From Kuafuiihalomonas sp039024635 (GTDB lineage Bacteria > Myxococcota > Kuafuiibacteriia > Kuafuiibacteriales > Kuafuiibacteriaceae), in assembly GCA_039024635.1 (NCBI GenBank), contig JBCCQA010000045.1:1-32773 (forward strand): DNA of 32,773 nt. The letters are read 5' to 3'. The position numbers were made by a program, and so were the translations under genes. The notes below the pieces were generated by a model. That model made no database searches and had not been told where the DNA came from. It saw only the letters and a program-made list of their open reading frames with translations. Of the stretch, positions 16,709 to 23,472 are shown piece after piece; positions within the stretch are counted from its first letter, which is position 1, and each line of letters starts with the position of its first letter.

Positions 16709-16923
16709 CAACGATTCTCCGCCTTGAAGGCATCCCAGCCTTTTCGTGACAAGGTCCTAAGGGCGCGGGTCGAGACCTTCATCTTCTCGACCCGACCGGT
16801 TTCGGGGTTGAAGAGACGCTTAGTCTTGATGTTGGCCTTACGGACGGTGCGGGTCTTTCGGTTCGAGTGGGAGACGAGGTTCCCACTCATCCGTGATTTT
16901 CCTGTCAGCTGGCACTTTGCCAC
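16708..16923 (-). CDS. rpmB: 50S ribosomal protein bL28
   Basis: A protein of 71 residues beginning (M)AKCQLTGKSRMSGNLVSHSNRKTRTVRKANIKTKRLFNPETG, the conserved bL28 sequence, and ending with 'VSTRALRTLSRKGWDAF'. Start: GTG 16923 follows an AGGAGA ribosome-binding site and matches the usual N-terminus, whereas the longer frame from 16986 adds 21 residues that do not belong. The single N-terminal Cys without a second CxxC pair indicates the non-zinc form. It leads the minus-strand cluster rpmB-rpsR-lpoA-like-bpt and is divergent from the ALDH-like gene across a 123-base gap. No convincing promoter hexamers were recognised; a TTGAAC near 16970-16975 on the minus strand is the best -35 candidate, with no good -10. 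Confidence 0.96.
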   Translation of the reverse strand: MAKCQLTGKSRMSGNLVSHSNRKTRTVRKANIKTKRLFNPETGRVEKMKVSTRALRTLSRKGWDAFKAENR

Positions 16924-17031
16924 GTCATCTTCTCCTGTCCCGAAGTGGGAGCCGCGTGGGCTATCACGCCCCTCTGGCTTGTTCAACCCTTACCCGCCAC
17001 TGCCGGCCGCCGTTCTCCCAATCGTGGTATA

Positions 17032-17043
17032 CCTCCTAGGAGG
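17032..17043 (+). promoter_or_regulatory. Perfect 12-base palindrome CCTCCTAGGAGG covering the ribosome-binding site of the ALDH-like gene
   Basis: The right half (AGGAGG, 17038-17043) is a near-perfect Shine-Dalgarno sequence 3 bases before ATG 17047. The left half (CCTCCT) is its exact complement. A zero-loop palindrome cannot fold tightly by itself, but two transcripts or a protein dimer could use it, and the arms might occlude the site partly. It also resembles a 16S anti-Shine-Dalgarno sequence on the left arm. Function is inference. Confidence 0.4.
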
Positions 17044-17046
17044 CCC

Positions 17047-18540
17047 ATGCAGACGTTCCGGAGGCGCGCCGAGTACCTGGCCGACCGTTGGCGAGAGAGG
17101 CCCCCCCACTTGTTCGTGGGGGGCCTGGACGTGGAGGCTGAGAGCCATACCTCGGTTCCGGTCGTTGACCCTTCGACCGGGACCTCCTTGGGCCGCTGCC
17201 CGTCCGGCAGCCCCCGAGACGTCGAGCGCGGGGTCCGAGCCGCCCAGCGCGCGGCCAATGGCCCCCTCCAGGCCCTGACCCCAGACCGTCGTCGCGACCT
17301 CATCGCCCGGGTCGCCCGGCTCCTCGAGGGCGACCAGGAGGACCTGATGATCCTCCACGCCCTGGAGACCGGTCGCCCTGTCCGCCACGTAAGGAGCGCC
17401 GACGTCGAGCCCGCCATTCTCTCTCTCCGCTACGCTGCCGGCTGGTGCGGAAAGCTCGACGCGCCCTTCCTGGACCTCGGCGCAGGCCTGGAAGGCACGG
17501 TCCGTCGCTCGCCGATCCCGGTCGTGGGTCTGGGCTGCGATGACCGTCACCCCCTGCGAACCCTGGCCGGCCCGGTGGCGGCCGCCTTGGCCGCGGGCTC
17601 GGCCCTGGTCGTCCAGGTTCCGGACACCGTGCCCCTGGCCCTCTTCCGGCTGGCAGAGCTGGTGCACGAGGCGGGCTTTCCACCTGGGACCCTCAACGTG
17701 GTCCCAGGACGAGGACCGGCCTTGGAGGCCCTGGCCCAGCACCCCCAGATCGGCCTTCTGGCGCACCAGGGCAGTGTCGAGACCGGTCGACGCCTCTTGG
17801 TCCTGGCCGCGAAGTCCAACCTGAAACCCGTGGACCTCCTCCTAGGGGGCAAGACGACGGCGGTGGTCTTCGATGACGGTTCGCTTCGCAAGGCCTCTCG
17901 CCAGGCCGTCCAGCAGGGCCTCTTCGCCCGGGGGGCGGACGTAGACGGCCTTCAGCGGATGCTGGTCCACCGCAGCGTTTACGAAGAGGTTGCATCTTTG
18001 ATGGCTCATCACGCGAAGGGTGTGGTCGTGAGCGACCCGATGGACGAGCACACCGAGCTCGGTGCCTTGGCGACAGAGGCCCGAATGAAGCAGGTGCTGG
18101 CCTATTGCAGCCTGGGACGAAGGGAGGGGGCTTCCTTGGTCGCGGGCGGGAGCCGGCACGTGGACGGTCCGGCCGCCCACGGCACCTTCGTGGCCCCTTC
18201 CTTGTTCGTAGAGGCCAAGCCCAACATGCGGATCTTCCGGGAGGACTGCGAGGGCCCGATGATCGTCATGGCGCCCTTCGACGACGACGAGGAGGCACTT
18301 TCCGCCCTCGACGGCTTGGACCTGGGCCTCGGCGTATCGATATGGAGCGAGGACCCCGCCCGTCTCAAGCGCTTCACCCGAGGTCTCGCCTCGGGCCTGG
18401 TCTGGCACAACAGCCACGGCGCGCGGCATCCTGCCCTCCTTCAGACCACCCGAGGGCTGTCCGGGAACTTCGTGCAAGGCGGGCGGAGCGGCATCGAGCG
18501 CTTCACTCATACCGCCACCGTCGTGAGCGAGGAGCACTGA
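17047..18540 (+). CDS. Aldehyde-dehydrogenase-fold protein lacking all catalytic residues (pseudoenzyme)
   Basis: At 497 residues this has full ALDH length. The fold is clear: 'VVDPSTGTSLGRCPSGSPRDVERGVRAAQRA', 'ALAAGSALVVQVPDTVPLALFRLAELVHEAGFPPGTLNVVPG', 'LLLGGKTTAVVFDD', 'VHRSVYEEV', 'FREDCEGPMIVM' and a C-terminal oligomerisation strand. Yet each hallmark residue is changed: the PWN Asn aligns with Arg167, the cofactor-binding Lys with Gln190, the general-base Glu of LELGGK with Leu265, and the nucleophilic Cys (GQ-x-C) with Val299. The frame is intact over the whole length, so this is not a decaying gene. A structural or regulatory role, perhaps metabolite sensing, is inferred. ATG 17047 has an AGGAGG site. 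The phosphatase gene starts at the next base after its stop. Confidence 0.85.
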   Translation: MQTFRRRAEYLADRWRERPPHLFVGGLDVEAESHTSVPVVDPSTGTSLGRCPSGSPRDVERGVRAAQRAANGPLQALTPDRRRDLIARVARLLEGDQEDLMILHALETGRPVRHVRSADVEPAILSLRYAAGWCGKLDAPFLDLGAGLEGTVRRSPIPVVGLGCDDRHPLRTLAGPVAAALAAGSALVVQVPDTVPLALFRLAELVHEAGFPPGTLNVVPGRGPALEALAQHPQIGLLAHQGSVETGRRLLVLAAKSNLKPVDLLLGGKTTAVVFDDGSLRKASRQAVQQGLFARGADVDGLQRMLVHRSVYEEVASLMAHHAKGVVVSDPMDEHTELGALATEARMKQVLAYCSLGRREGASLVAGGSRHVDGPAAHGTFVAPSLFVEAKPNMRIFREDCEGPMIVMAPFDDDEEALSALDGLDLGLGVSIWSEDPARLKRFTRGLASGLVWHNSHGARHPALLQTTRGLSGNFVQGGRSGIERFTHTATVVSEEH

Positions 18541-19032
18541 GTGCCCGAGCTCTTCGACTGGATCGACGTCGACGGCCGCTTTCGCATGGGGATCATCCAG
18601 CGCCCACCCGGAGGCCCCTCGGTCGATAGGGCGATGCAGACGCTCCGGCTCAACGGCGTCGACCTTCTGGTCAGCCTTCAGCCTCCGAACGAAGCCCGTG
18701 CTTGCGGACTGGAGCGGGAGGCCGACGCCGCCACCTTGGCGGGCATCGACTTCCTTCGCTTCCCCATCACCGACCACGGCGTACCCACCTCCACCGAAGA
18801 CGCCATAGCCTTCGCCCAACGAGTCCTTCAAGAGCTCGAGGCCGGTCGGAGCGCCCTCCTCCACTGCTTCGCCGGCATCGGTCGCTCCGGCCTGATGGCC
18901 CTCAGCGTGATGCGCCTGGCGGGATTCGGCCTCGAGGACGCCGCGGCCCGGGCCACCGAAGCACGAAGAATTCGGGTCCCCGAGACCCAGAGTCAGTGGA
19001 GCTGGCTGCAAGAGAGCTTTCCAGAGAGCTGA
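18541..19032 (+). CDS. Dual-specificity / tyrosine phosphatase-like protein
   Basis: A protein of 163 residues with the cysteine-phosphatase P-loop 'LHCFAGIGRSG': Cys109, five residues, Arg115, Ser116. Asp78 in 'FPITDHGVP' is positioned as the general acid. The N-terminus 'FDWIDVDGRFRMGIIQRPPGG' and 'LLVSLQPPNEA' match small DSP-like proteins related to CDKN3/KAP-type phosphatases in bacteria. The active site looks intact. GTG 18541 directly follows the ALDH-like stop, with GAGGAG upstream, so translation is coupled and the products may act together. The natural substrate could be a phosphoprotein, an inositol phosphate or another small phosphate; the sequence does not decide. The gene ends 6 bases from the convergent RNA methyltransferase stop. 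Confidence 0.88.
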   Translation: MPELFDWIDVDGRFRMGIIQRPPGGPSVDRAMQTLRLNGVDLLVSLQPPNEARACGLEREADAATLAGIDFLRFPITDHGVPTSTEDAIAFAQRVLQELEAGRSALLHCFAGIGRSGLMALSVMRLAGFGLEDAAARATEARRIRVPETQSQWSWLQESFPES

Positions 19033-19038
19033 GCACCG

Positions 19039-20298
19039 TCAACGGCGAGACAGGGTAGCGACGGACTCGACGTGACGGGTCTGGGGGAACAAGTCGAAGG
19101 GTCGGATCCGCTCCACCTCGAAGCTCGGCGCCAAAGCCGAGAGGTCCCGCGCCAGAGCCTGGGGACCGCAGCTCACGTAGACCAAACGCTGGGCCTCCGA
19201 GTCGCGAAGTTGGGCGACGACCTCCTGGCCCAGGCCCTTGCGGGGCGGATTCACGAAAACGTGGCTCGCTTCGCGCCAGGCCTCGAACGCCGCTTCGACC
19301 CGGGTCGCATGCAGCTTCAAACCGGAGGTCTCGGGCACGGGCCCGGGCGAGGACTCGACCGCCACCACCGAACTCGCACCTTCGGCCAGGGCCCAGCGCC
19401 CCAGGACCGCAGCTCCAGCGTACAGATCCGCTACCGGCCGTCCTTGCGGGCGTAGCTCGGTCACGGCATGGGCGAAGAGAACTTCAGCCAAGGCCGGATG
19501 GACTTGGCTGAAGCCCTCGGGAGTGAGGGCAAGCTCGACCGGTCCCAAGCGCTCCACCAGGGGACGAACTTCGACCAGCAGCCGACGCAGGTCGTCGCCG
19601 GCCAGCACCACGTCGTCGTCTCGACGCTTTCGTCGTAGCTCCAGCCAGCAGAGGCTCGGATCTTCAGAGAGCAATTCGACCGCCTCGGTGACGCCCGTCA
19701 AAGGCTCCGGCCCCGCGTCATGGGGCGCGACCAGACTAACGCCGTAGCCCTCGCCGCTTCGCACCGCTCGGATCACGACGAAGCGAAGCCGCGCGCCTTC
19801 GGTCCGCGCCCAAAGTCGGCGGAGGCGATGGGCCACCTTCTCGATGACGGGGAGATGGATGAGGCAGCCCTCCATCGACACGAGCTCATGAGAACGCGGC
19901 GCATAGCTTCCGAGCTCCCCCCTCGAACCCACCACGAGTTTGGCCAATGCCCGATAGCCAAAGCCCGTCGGTGCCTCGTGGACCGGCTCGACCTCTCTTC
20001 CCAGGATCTCGGTCAGCCAGCGACGCTTGAGCGCCAGCTGGTGCTTCTTCGTGGCGTGGAGGAGGTCGCAACCGCCGCAGCGCTCGAAGTGAGGACAGGG
20101 AACCGGGACCCGCTCCAGGGCAGCGCGAAGAATTCGAACTGGCCGGCCCACCGCGCTTCGAGGACCGACGTGTACCCATCGGACCGCCAAGCGCTCACCG
20201 GCCAAGCTGCCGGGGACCCGGGCCTCTTTCTTGCGCCATCGCCCTCGGCCGGCGCCGTCCGGGGCCACGTCGACGATCTGAACTTCGGAGTCGGGCAC
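19039..20298 (-). CDS. TrmA/RlmD-family 5-methyluridine RNA methyltransferase
   Basis: A protein of 419 residues. Seen: an N-terminal TRAM-like barrel (QIVDVAPDGAGRGRW...VPGSLAGERLAV), an Fe-S cluster set CPHFERCGGC (Cys68, Cys74, Cys77) with Cys145 as fourth ligand, 'FSQVHPALAEVLFAHAV', SAM-binding 'PVADLYAGAAVLGRWAL', 'VFVNPPRKGLGQEVV' and the catalytic 'YVSCGPQALARDL' with Cys377. The Fe-S motif favours RlmD-like enzymes that methylate uridine in 23S rRNA, but tRNA or other rRNA positions are possible. Two usual positions differ: DPPR is NPPR (Asn350) and the motif I Cys/Gly loop is AGAAVLG. GTG 20298 begins 7 bases after the MoaD-MoaE stop; the frame is open upstream inside that gene but is a shadow there. 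Confidence 0.9.
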   Translation of the reverse strand: MPDSEVQIVDVAPDGAGRGRWRKKEARVPGSLAGERLAVRWVHVGPRSAVGRPVRILRAALERVPVPCPHFERCGGCDLLHATKKHQLALKRRWLTEILGREVEPVHEAPTGFGYRALAKLVVGSRGELGSYAPRSHELVSMEGCLIHLPVIEKVAHRLRRLWARTEGARLRFVVIRAVRSGEGYGVSLVAPHDAGPEPLTGVTEAVELLSEDPSLCWLELRRKRRDDDVVLAGDDLRRLLVEVRPLVERLGPVELALTPEGFSQVHPALAEVLFAHAVTELRPQGRPVADLYAGAAVLGRWALAEGASSVVAVESSPGPVPETSGLKLHATRVEAAFEAWREASHVFVNPPRKGLGQEVVAQLRDSEAQRLVYVSCGPQALARDLSALAPSFEVERIRPFDLFPQTRHVESVATLSRR

Positions 20299-20305
20299 GC
20301 CGCGC

Positions 20306-21001
20306 TCAGGATCCGACGCCGACCCAAACGCCTCCGTCCGGCCGTATCTCCTTCTTCCAAATGGGGACGTCCTGCTTGAGGCACTCGATGAGGTAGCGGC
20401 AGGCTTCGAAGGCCTCAGCCCGATGTGGATGAGCAACCACGATGATCACCGAGACCTCGCCCACGGCCAGTCGACCGATCCGATGCTCAATCCCGACCCG
20501 AGCCCCCGGCCAGCGGGACTCGGCCTCTTCGGCGATCCGACCCAGGTAGGCCTCGGCCATTTCGACGTAAGCCTCATACTCGAGGTGGGTCACCGCGTGT
20601 TCGCCAGTTCGATTCCTAACTGTGCCCTGAAAGCTCAGCACGGCCCCCGCTTCCGCCCCACGCACGCGCTTCTGGAGGTCGGCGAGATCGAGGGTACGAT
20701 CTCGCAGCGCCACCGGAGGCCCCGCACCTCCCGACACGGGCGGGATGAGGGCCACTTCGTCGTCCGGCCCAATCTCGTGCGCCTCGTCCACGAAGCGCTG
20801 ATTCACCGCCACCCGCACACTGGGAAGAATGGACCTCAATGCGGGAAGCTGGGTGCTCAGATTCTCTTTCAGGGTTTGCACGTCGACGGTCGACTGGTCG
20901 AAATCCAGGTCGATATGATCCGAGCCTGCCCGCTCCCGACATACAGCGAACAAGCGCAGGTGGATGCGCACGGGGTTGCACGCTCGGGCCTGCCTTGGCA
21001 C
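20306..21001 (-). CDS. MoaD-MoaE fusion (molybdopterin synthase)
   Basis: A protein of 231 residues joining both subunits of molybdopterin synthase, which converts cyclic pyranopterin monophosphate to molybdopterin. Residues ~11-92 are a ubiquitin-fold MoaD (IHLRLFAVCRERAG...VNQRFVDEAHEIGPDDEVALIPPVSGG) ending in the Gly91-Gly92 pair that carries the thiocarboxylate in free MoaD. Residues ~97-231 are MoaE: 'GAVLSFQGTVRNRTG', 'LEYEAYVEMAE', 'EVSVIIVVAHPHRAEAFEACRYLIECLKQDVPIWKKE' with the catalytic lysines Lys209 and Lys216. In a fusion the GG must be freed by cleavage or be unused. Start: GTG 21001 has GGAG 7 bases upstream; GTG 20971 is the alternative that begins exactly at the MoaD strand. 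No other moa genes are in the window. Confidence 0.92.
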   Translation of the reverse strand: MPRQARACNPVRIHLRLFAVCRERAGSDHIDLDFDQSTVDVQTLKENLSTQLPALRSILPSVRVAVNQRFVDEAHEIGPDDEVALIPPVSGGAGPPVALRDRTLDLADLQKRVRGAEAGAVLSFQGTVRNRTGEHAVTHLEYEAYVEMAEAYLGRIAEEAESRWPGARVGIEHRIGRLAVGEVSVIIVVAHPHRAEAFEACRYLIECLKQDVPIWKKEIRPDGGVWVGVGS

Positions 21002-21073
21002 GAGTCAACTCCAGTTCACGGAACCGAGCGTCTGGCCTTTGGGTCGGCGCTCGCCGAGAAAGCTCGAACGCGA

Positions 21074-23395
21074 ATGATGAAGAACACGATCACGCACAGC
21101 CTGCTGGCAGCCCTGTTGGCCGTCGGCGCCGCAGCCTGCGGCAACGAAGACGGCAACAACGACCTGGCCAACGGCAACGGAAACGCCAACACCAACGTCG
21201 ACATGGGCGGTGGGAACGCCAACGGAGACGTCGACATGGGGAACGGGACCGTCGACATGGGTCCCGACGACATGGGTAACGGCGGCGGGGTCGACTGCCG
21301 CATCGACCAGCTCGACTGCGATCCCGGCGAGGTCTGTAACCTCATCACGGGCGAGTGCGTGGCCGGCAAGAGCTGTACCCGGGACGACGACTGTAACCCG
21401 TGTGACGAGTCGGACCCCGCCGGCTCAGACGATGACTGCGGCCACGGCTACCACGTGTCGGCCTACTGCGACGAAGACCACGGCAACGTCTGCACCCGGA
21501 TCCGCACCGTGTGCGAGACCTGCGAGACCGACGCCGACTGCGGCATCTTTGCGGACGACTTCTTCCCGCTCCCCAGCCTCTGCATCGAGGACCCCGAATC
21601 CGACGACGGTCGCCGGGTCTGTGCGATCGAGGCGACCCTGGGCTGCCCTCGCGGCTATGAGCCCCGCCCGGTTCCAGGCGGCGCTGCGGGACGAAACTAC
21701 TGCATCAACCCCCTGGGTTGTCCGGACCGCGAGGCCCAGTTCATCTGCAACTACCGAGACCCCCTGCCCGATCCGCTCCCCGAGGTGGCCGAAGAGAATC
21801 TGGAGTGTCGCGAACGTCCCACCAACCCCCAGGTGGGTCAGGAGTCCATCTGCCAGGACGATGTCTGCGCCGGCTCCGGAAACCAGCGCTGCGCCGTGGG
21901 CGCCTTCCTGGCCGGGCTTCCGCCCACTTGCGGCAACTACTGCCTGAGCGACGCCGAGTGCGAAGCCGCCAACCCGGCCCGGCCTTTCTGCGCGCCTTCA
22001 GGCGTCTGCAACACCGGCTGCCGCCAGGGTGAGTGCGCCGCCGGGGAGGTCTGCCACCTGGACGGAACCTGCGGTGCGCCTTGCGAAGGCGACACCATCG
22101 CCGATCGAGACAGCAACTGCATCGACCGCTTCGGCAACGCAGACAACGGCGACCGGGTCTATTGCAACCAGAACCGGCCTTCGCCGCCGGACGGTCAGCC
22201 CAACCCCACGCCCCTCAAACCTTACCGAGACGCCGGCGCCTGTGCGCCCTTGGGTTGCGAAGTCCAGCCAGGCGAGCAGGCCAACCCCGACTGCGACACC
22301 AATCAGGCTTGTGACGAGACCCTGCTCATCCCCGAGTGTGTCCAGGGCTGCTTCACAGAAATCGACTGCCAGGGCCAGGGCAACGACGGTTCCGTCTGCG
22401 TAAACGCAAGCGTTCAGGACATCACGGATCCCGGCGGCGACGCTATCGTGAGCCAGGCCCTCTGCCGCCAGCAGCAGCGCTTCGCCCGCGACTCGGACAA
22501 CCGAAGCACCATCGGCCAGTGCTGTAACCCAGGCTGCATCACCGACGGCAGCTGCTTCGCCAACGAGTTCTGCTGTGGCGAGCAGGTCAGTCGTGAGGAC
22601 GGCGCCGCCAAACCGGGCTCGCGCTACGCGGACCCCACCCAGTGTGCCAACCTGACGCCCATCAGCACCGTTCAGGCCCGGGCCGGTCAGTGCTTCGAGG
22701 CGCCGCTTCAGCCTTGGTGCGAGACCCAGTGCGACCCGATGAACCCCTTCAACACCTGCAACGCGACCGTCATCGGCAATCTGGTGGATGACCCCTCCCT
22801 GCCCTACAACCCGGCGGTGGTCTGGCCTCAGGGGCAGAACAACTTCCAGGAGGACCGGGACAACATCAACAACGGGAACGCCTTCACCGAGCTGCAGCAG
22901 TGCACGGTGGTGGTGGACGGTCTGAACCCGATGGTCGCCGTGACCACGATCTGCACCGTGTCCTTCGACCGAAGCTCGCCCGACACCAACGCTCCCCGCG
23001 GCTGGCAGTGCGCGGCCCGGTCCGTCGGCTGTCTGCAGGACTCGGACTGCGGTGGCGCGGGTCTGGTCTGCATTGGCGAAGACACGACGGTCGATCCCCC
23101 GGTCAACGGCGCCTGCAAGTGCGGCGAGGACGGCGCGGTCACGGTGGCGTGCCCGCAGCAGGTGGGCATGGCTGACTTCGGCGGTCGTAACCGCTGTGTG
23201 AAGGCCGGTCCGGAGAACTACCTGACCAACCTGCCCGCCAACAACACGACCGGCGAGCGCTTCGAAGAGGACGACTTCGCCTGCGTAGCGAGCTTCACCT
23301 GCACCCCGCCAGCGGCCTTCTTCTTGAACGACGAGTTCGAGGACGTTCCGCCGACCTTCGGCGGCGCCTGCCAGGCCAACTTCGGCGGACCGTGA
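21074..23395 (+). CDS. Large Cys-rich lipoprotein with Asn/Gly/Asp-Met linker
   Basis: A 773-residue secreted protein. Signal peptide MMKNTITHSLLAALLAVGAAAC ends in a lipobox with Cys22, so it is a lipoprotein. Residues ~23-75 are a low-complexity linker rich in Asn, Gly and Asp-Met units, encoded by repeated GTCGACATGGG. The rest is a chain of Cys-rich modules with recurring 'C..D.DC', 'GEVC', 'G.C...C' patterns and many acidic residues (CDPGEVCNLITGEC; CETCETDADCG; CAAGEVCHLDGTCGAPC; CLQDSDCGGAGLVC). Such modules resemble the short EGF-/metallothionein-like or Dickkopf-type repeats common in Myxococcota surface lipoproteins; disulfides are presumed. ATG 21074 was chosen for the signal peptide; the frame extends upstream through the divergent MoaD-MoaE gene, where it is a shadow. 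Function unknown. Confidence 0.85.
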   Translation: MMKNTITHSLLAALLAVGAAACGNEDGNNDLANGNGNANTNVDMGGGNANGDVDMGNGTVDMGPDDMGNGGGVDCRIDQLDCDPGEVCNLITGECVAGKSCTRDDDCNPCDESDPAGSDDDCGHGYHVSAYCDEDHGNVCTRIRTVCETCETDADCGIFADDFFPLPSLCIEDPESDDGRRVCAIEATLGCPRGYEPRPVPGGAAGRNYCINPLGCPDREAQFICNYRDPLPDPLPEVAEENLECRERPTNPQVGQESICQDDVCAGSGNQRCAVGAFLAGLPPTCGNYCLSDAECEAANPARPFCAPSGVCNTGCRQGECAAGEVCHLDGTCGAPCEGDTIADRDSNCIDRFGNADNGDRVYCNQNRPSPPDGQPNPTPLKPYRDAGACAPLGCEVQPGEQANPDCDTNQACDETLLIPECVQGCFTEIDCQGQGNDGSVCVNASVQDITDPGGDAIVSQALCRQQQRFARDSDNRSTIGQCCNPGCITDGSCFANEFCCGEQVSREDGAAKPGSRYADPTQCANLTPISTVQARAGQCFEAPLQPWCETQCDPMNPFNTCNATVIGNLVDDPSLPYNPAVVWPQGQNNFQEDRDNINNGNAFTELQQCTVVVDGLNPMVAVTTICTVSFDRSSPDTNAPRGWQCAARSVGCLQDSDCGGAGLVCIGEDTTVDPPVNGACKCGEDGAVTVACPQQVGMADFGGRNRCVKAGPENYLTNLPANNTTGERFEEDDFACVASFTCTPPAAFFLNDEFEDVPPTFGGACQANFGGP
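21197..21276 (+). repeat. Short tandem-like repeat of GTCGACATGGG
   Basis: The unit GTCGACATGGG occurs exactly at 21197-21207, 21230-21240 and 21251-21261, with a near copy GACGACATGGG at 21266-21276. It encodes the VDMG/DDMG units of the lipoprotein linker. Such in-frame repeats can change copy number by slippage or recombination, altering linker length. Confidence 0.7.
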
Positions 23396-23413
23396 TCTAA
23401 AGCGACACCACGA

Positions 23414-23449
23414 AATCGAGGGGCGGCTATTCGTAGCCGTTCCTCGGTT
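23414..23449. terminator. Strong hairpin with TTCG loop after the Cys-rich lipoprotein gene
   Basis: The 5' arm 23414-23429 and 3' arm 23434-23449 pair over 16 positions (three of them G-T wobbles) around a TTCG tetraloop at 23430-23433. The core is CGGCTA-TTCG-TAGCCG. It begins 19 bases after the lipoprotein stop and ends 23 bases before the ABC exporter start. There is no T-run on the + strand, so intrinsic termination would be imperfect; an RNA-stability or attenuator role is the alternative. Confidence 0.6.
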
Positions 23450-23472
23450 CCTCCCCTAGTCTCCGGCCTTTC

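Noticed and set aside
17842..19011. Minus-strand frame of 389 codons
   Set aside because: Opposite the ALDH-like and phosphatase genes; no recognisable domain.
20423..21073. Upstream extension of the Cys-rich lipoprotein frame
   Set aside because: It runs antisense through the MoaD-MoaE gene and would bury a clear lipoprotein signal peptide starting at 21074.
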